From Anaerosolibacter carboniphilus (GTDB taxonomy: Bacteria > Bacillota > Clostridia > Peptostreptococcales > Thermotaleaceae): a DNA stretch of 64,000 bases. The notes beneath the pieces are model-generated. The model was not told where the DNA came from, searched no databases, and was given only the letters and a program-made list of their open reading frames with translations. The stretch covers positions 62,001 through 126,000 of the forward strand of contig NZ_JACHEN010000005.1 of assembly GCF_014205875.1 (NCBI RefSeq), given 5' to 3'. Position numbers and translations under genes: made by a program. Shown piece by piece: positions 61,421-64,000 of the stretch (the stretch's first letter is position 1; every line of letters starts with the position of its first letter).

Positions 61421-63584
61421 ATATTTTCTTTAGAGCCTCCTTTTGTTTTTTTAACAATAGTGAAAGTCCATTATCATTATCATTTTCCTCTTCGACAGTC
61501 TGATTTATAGATACCACTCTAGAATCTTCCTTTACCTCACCTTTATCTAGTTCAAATGCTTCCTGTTCTCGCTGTAATACTTTTTCTAATCTACGATTTT
61601 CTCTTATGTTTTTTAACCTTTTTTTCTTACTACCTACATGATTTTCTTCTATTGATTGTTGTTGTGCTTCCTCAACAATATGTTCAATTTCAGAAATCAA
61701 ATCTATCTTAGTCTGAATTTTTTGTTCTAGATATTTCTTGTTCTGCAGTTTTTCATACTCTAAAAGATAATTTACCTCATCAATTGTCTTATTCTTATAT
61801 CGCTGCTGATTTTCTAATAAGAAACATTTTTCATAAGTTAGACCGTTATCATCTCTTATGTAAATGTAGTCCATTTGTCTTGGATCGAAACTAATAGATG
61901 ATATTTTCCAAGTACCCTTATTGCGGGCCGTTTCAAACCACTTCTCCTTTAAGGCTTGTTTACAAGCATATAACATGCCGTTGAATCTTATACCCTGTGC
62001 AGTAATAGTAGCACTCCCTGTCGGCATTAAGTTTAATTTAACAATGTCTTCTGGGACATAGCGTAACTTTCCTGACCGATTAGCAATGCCCCAATTCCAT
62101 AGTTTGATAGGAATTGGTTCTATATCATCCTCAATCATCATTTCTTCTCTATTGTAATTCTTTAAAAAATGGTGATTATTGTGGTGCAGTATACACTTAA
62201 TAATAACTTGTGTAAACTGATAAATATCTAACTTTGCATCTAGCCTATAGTCTTTATCTCCACGCTCTCTTGTGTTAAAGTCTACTGTGCCGGGTAATAT
62301 AGGTTTTGTTCTGGTATTTATCACCATAAAATGAGATTCAATAATACCTTTCCAATCCGGCCTATATGGGGGAGTATTTTGAACTCTAATATGAAAAGTA
62401 TTTATTAAAGTTTCTATATTGCTTCCCTCTAACTCACCCCTATCAGCCAAAATTGTTTCAGGTAAATAATTGACAGGCCATTCTTCTTCATCTATCTCTA
62501 TTCCATATTCCCTGCAAAACTCCACCTTACTAGTAGCAGCATTATTAAGAGCCATCATTGCTCCAGCCCAAGAAGGTCCCTCTAGGCCAATATAGATTCC
62601 TACAACCATTCTACTAAATGTATCAATAATACTATAAATTACTGGTCTCCCAATAATCCATTGACGATTTAAGCGACTTACAAGGTAAATATCGCCAACA
62701 GTTGCATCGATTTGATATAGTGATCCCGGTCCTAAAGCCTCTATTGTAGAATTCCCTAAAATTGCTCTATGTTTTTGCTCATAATGTTTTGCACTCTTTC
62801 GCATAGATATCTCTTTCTTTAAATTTCTTTCCTTTTCAAACCAGTATTTGAATTGAGTAAAAGTCGGGATATCTGAAATTGCATTAATTACGGGTATTTC
62901 CTTGTTATCTTCTATTTTAATTTCCTTACTAAAATACTCTTTCAGCATTAATTCATATGTTAAAGTTAAAGTCTTCTGAGAAGATGTGTAATAGTACCTA
63001 TTAATTGCTGTTTTAAATATCTTTTTTATACCATCATCTATGTTTATTCCTTGACCAAACAGCAATGCATTTTTTCTAGGCCTTCCTCGTTTTGCCTCAC
63101 CTACTTCTTTTTCTTTCCCCTTTCCTCCACACATATAATAGTCAGGCAATAGTGCCTGCTTCGTCTTACCTCTCTGCCAATACTTTTTTAAATACCTTAA
63201 CACTGTGCTTTCGTGAACTTTCTTAGATTCACAAATCTGATATATCATTTTTCTTCTCTCAGAAGGATTAAAAATAGTAGGTTCTAACTTTACTATGTCT
63301 TCAATAATCTCCCAAGCCTTATTCCTTATAGTTACATGATTCTCTGGAATACTATACTCGCTGAGTGTCTTTATAAATGGGTCAGAGGTTTCTATAGATA
63401 CTGTACCGTTCTTCATATTTTCCTCTATCTCGTTAAGTCTTTTAGGGTAAGGAAGGCCATTTGAGTAAATATCGATAAAATATCCAATGTCATTGTTCTT
63501 ATCTAACCACAAGACTCTTTCAATAACACGCTTATTGTTATCTATTTCAAAACTAATAAGATTATTTACTACAATCATATGCAC
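61413..63584 (-). CDS. tnsB: TnsB DDE transposase
   Basis: 723 residues. RNase H-fold integrase core with the DDE triad: D in SLYQIDATVGD (about 290), D in ILADRGELEG (about 376) and E in WKGIIESHF (about 412); an N-terminal DNA-binding part with HTH character precedes, and a beta-barrel and charged C-terminal tail follow, the latter for TnsC contact. It cuts the 3' ends and joins them to target DNA. Overlaps tnsA by 23 bp. Confidence 0.94.
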   Translation of the reverse strand: MHMIVVNNLISFEIDNNKRVIERVLWLDKNNDIGYFIDIYSNGLPYPKRLNEIEENMKNGTVSIETSDPFIKTLSEYSIPENHVTIRNKAWEIIEDIVKLEPTIFNPSERRKMIYQICESKKVHESTVLRYLKKYWQRGKTKQALLPDYYMCGGKGKEKEVGEAKRGRPRKNALLFGQGINIDDGIKKIFKTAINRYYYTSSQKTLTLTYELMLKEYFSKEIKIEDNKEIPVINAISDIPTFTQFKYWFEKERNLKKEISMRKSAKHYEQKHRAILGNSTIEALGPGSLYQIDATVGDIYLVSRLNRQWIIGRPVIYSIIDTFSRMVVGIYIGLEGPSWAGAMMALNNAATSKVEFCREYGIEIDEEEWPVNYLPETILADRGELEGSNIETLINTFHIRVQNTPPYRPDWKGIIESHFMVINTRTKPILPGTVDFNTRERGDKDYRLDAKLDIYQFTQVIIKCILHHNNHHFLKNYNREEMMIEDDIEPIPIKLWNWGIANRSGKLRYVPEDIVKLNLMPTGSATITAQGIRFNGMLYACKQALKEKWFETARNKGTWKISSISFDPRQMDYIYIRDDNGLTYEKCFLLENQQRYKNKTIDEVNYLLEYEKLQNKKYLEQKIQTKIDLISEIEHIVEEAQQQSIEENHVGSKKKRLKNIRENRRLEKVLQREQEAFELDKGEVKEDSRVVSINQTVEEENDNDNGLSLLLKKQKEALKKIYE

Positions 63585-64000
63585 TTTCCTCCCTCTTTAA
63601 TTTCTGATTATTTGCTCCAATAATAGGCTTTGGAGTATTAATATCTATAGAATTATTCATATCTATCTGAATCTGCTTTGAGGCAATTAGATATTTAAAA
63701 ACAAACAAACCTGTACCTGCCTCATAGTTAAATTCATTATCAAAATTGGCTGTGATACTCCTTATCGAATGTGAACTATCTAGTAATCGCTCTTTTAGTA
63801 TATTACTTAGGTCTGCAATATTTTCTTTAGTTAATCCCCTCTCATTGTATGAATATAAGGAAGAATGAACCCATTCAACATTCTTAGCAAACACAGCCGG
63901 AATTTCTTTTTGAGTAACGATTCCCCAATCAATTCCTTTATATTCCCAATATCTTTTCTCTATCTCCATTCTCTCCAATGTTTTTTTCTTTTCTAGTTCA
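63562..64000 (-). CDS. tnsA: TnsA endonuclease, C-terminal part (truncated by the window)
   Basis: The frame stays open to the right edge (ELEKKKTLERMEIEKR before the first internal Met), so only the C-terminal half is seen. The end TGLFVFKYLIASKQIQIDMN matches the TnsA C-terminal winged-helix pattern. TnsA cuts the 5' strands so that transposition is cut-and-paste. Its catalytic residues fall partly beyond the edge: a Q-K-like TQKEIPAVFAKNVEW stretch is visible. Confidence 0.85.
   Translation of the reverse strand, partial: ELEKKKTLERMEIEKRYWEYKGIDWGIVTQKEIPAVFAKNVEWVHSSLYSYNERGLTKENIADLSNILKERLLDSSHSIRSITANFDNEFNYEAGTGLFVFKYLIASKQIQIDMNNSIDINTPKPIIGANNQKLKREESAYDCSK

Larger units (their letters stand above)
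57861..64000 (-). mobile_element. Tn7-like transposition module, running off the right edge
   Basis: tnsA-tnsB-tnsC-tnsD in Tn7 order with overlapping ends. In Tn7-like elements tnsA lies next to the right end, so the right end should be just beyond 64 kb, and cargo extends left from tnsD. No CRISPR array or cas gene is visible, so this is not a CRISPR-guided form. Confidence 0.88.

Noticed and set aside
57861..64000. CRISPR-associated transposon
   Set aside because: No cas12k, cascade genes or repeat-spacer array; the single TniQ is long and TnsD-like.
1..64000. tRNA or rRNA genes
   Set aside because: No cloverleaf with a GTTCRANNC arm or rRNA-like stretch was recognised on either strand by eye; a tRNAscan run would be decisive.

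Overview
The window is AT-rich DNA from an anaerobic, spore-forming Firmicute of the class Clostridia. The signs are a PolC-type replicase at the left edge, strong AGGAGG ribosome binding sites, a Spo0E-like gene, and two genes with in-frame UGA codons that read as selenocysteine. The split arsA1/arsA2 arrangement resembles Alkaliphilus-like clostridia. This placement is inference; no 16S gene is present. Almost everything is on the minus strand.

Region 1 (1-2.8 kb): the 5' two thirds of polC, a chromosomal anchor. Region 2 (2.8-5.6 kb): degraded sequence, a CadD-like transporter, an unknown membrane-anchored protein, and a REP-associated (Y1) transposase flanked by a perfect 20-bp inverted repeat. 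Region 3 (5.6-14.1 kb): an arsenic gene neighbourhood. It holds a MarR-arsM-arsN unit on the plus strand and two minus-strand ArsR-led operons (arsR, phosphoesterase, two membrane proteins, arsC; and arsR, arsD, arsA1, arsA2, a CGU selenoprotein, a second phosphoesterase), then a UU double-selenocysteine protein. No ArsB or Acr3 pump lies inside the window.

Region 4 (14.1-16 kb): gene-poor DNA with a 15-19-bp repeat family (three copies in one orientation, one inverted), palindromic repeats and a broken ORF. It may hold transposon ends. Region 5 (16-27.3 kb): defence genes. These are a SEFIR/TIR-like protein with a small partner, a DUF429 protein, a C39-like cysteine protease, a complete Gabija pair (gajA, gajB), a minimal tyrosine recombinase, a CI-like regulator and a uracil-DNA-glycosylase-like protein.

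Region 6 (27.4-43.8 kb): one tightly packed seven-gene operon, sspD-sspB-sspC-sspA-sspF-sspG-sspH. It matches the single-strand phosphorothioation modification module SspABCD joined to a DndFGH-like (SspFGH) restriction module. Region 7 (44-52.8 kb): a plasmid-like module with parM/parR, an AT-rich origin-like stretch, several small unknown genes and a primase-helicase replication protein. Region 8 (53-57.7 kb): a GGDEF protein, an Xre repressor, a Spo0E-like protein, two lipoproteins and a NERD protein, several of them tied together by a shared operator. Region 9 (57.9-64 kb): tniQ/tnsD, tnsC, tnsB and a truncated tnsA, so a Tn7-like transposon runs off the right edge. The most economical reading is that a large part of 15-64 kb is cargo of this element, carrying at least three antiphage systems, but neither end has been proven.
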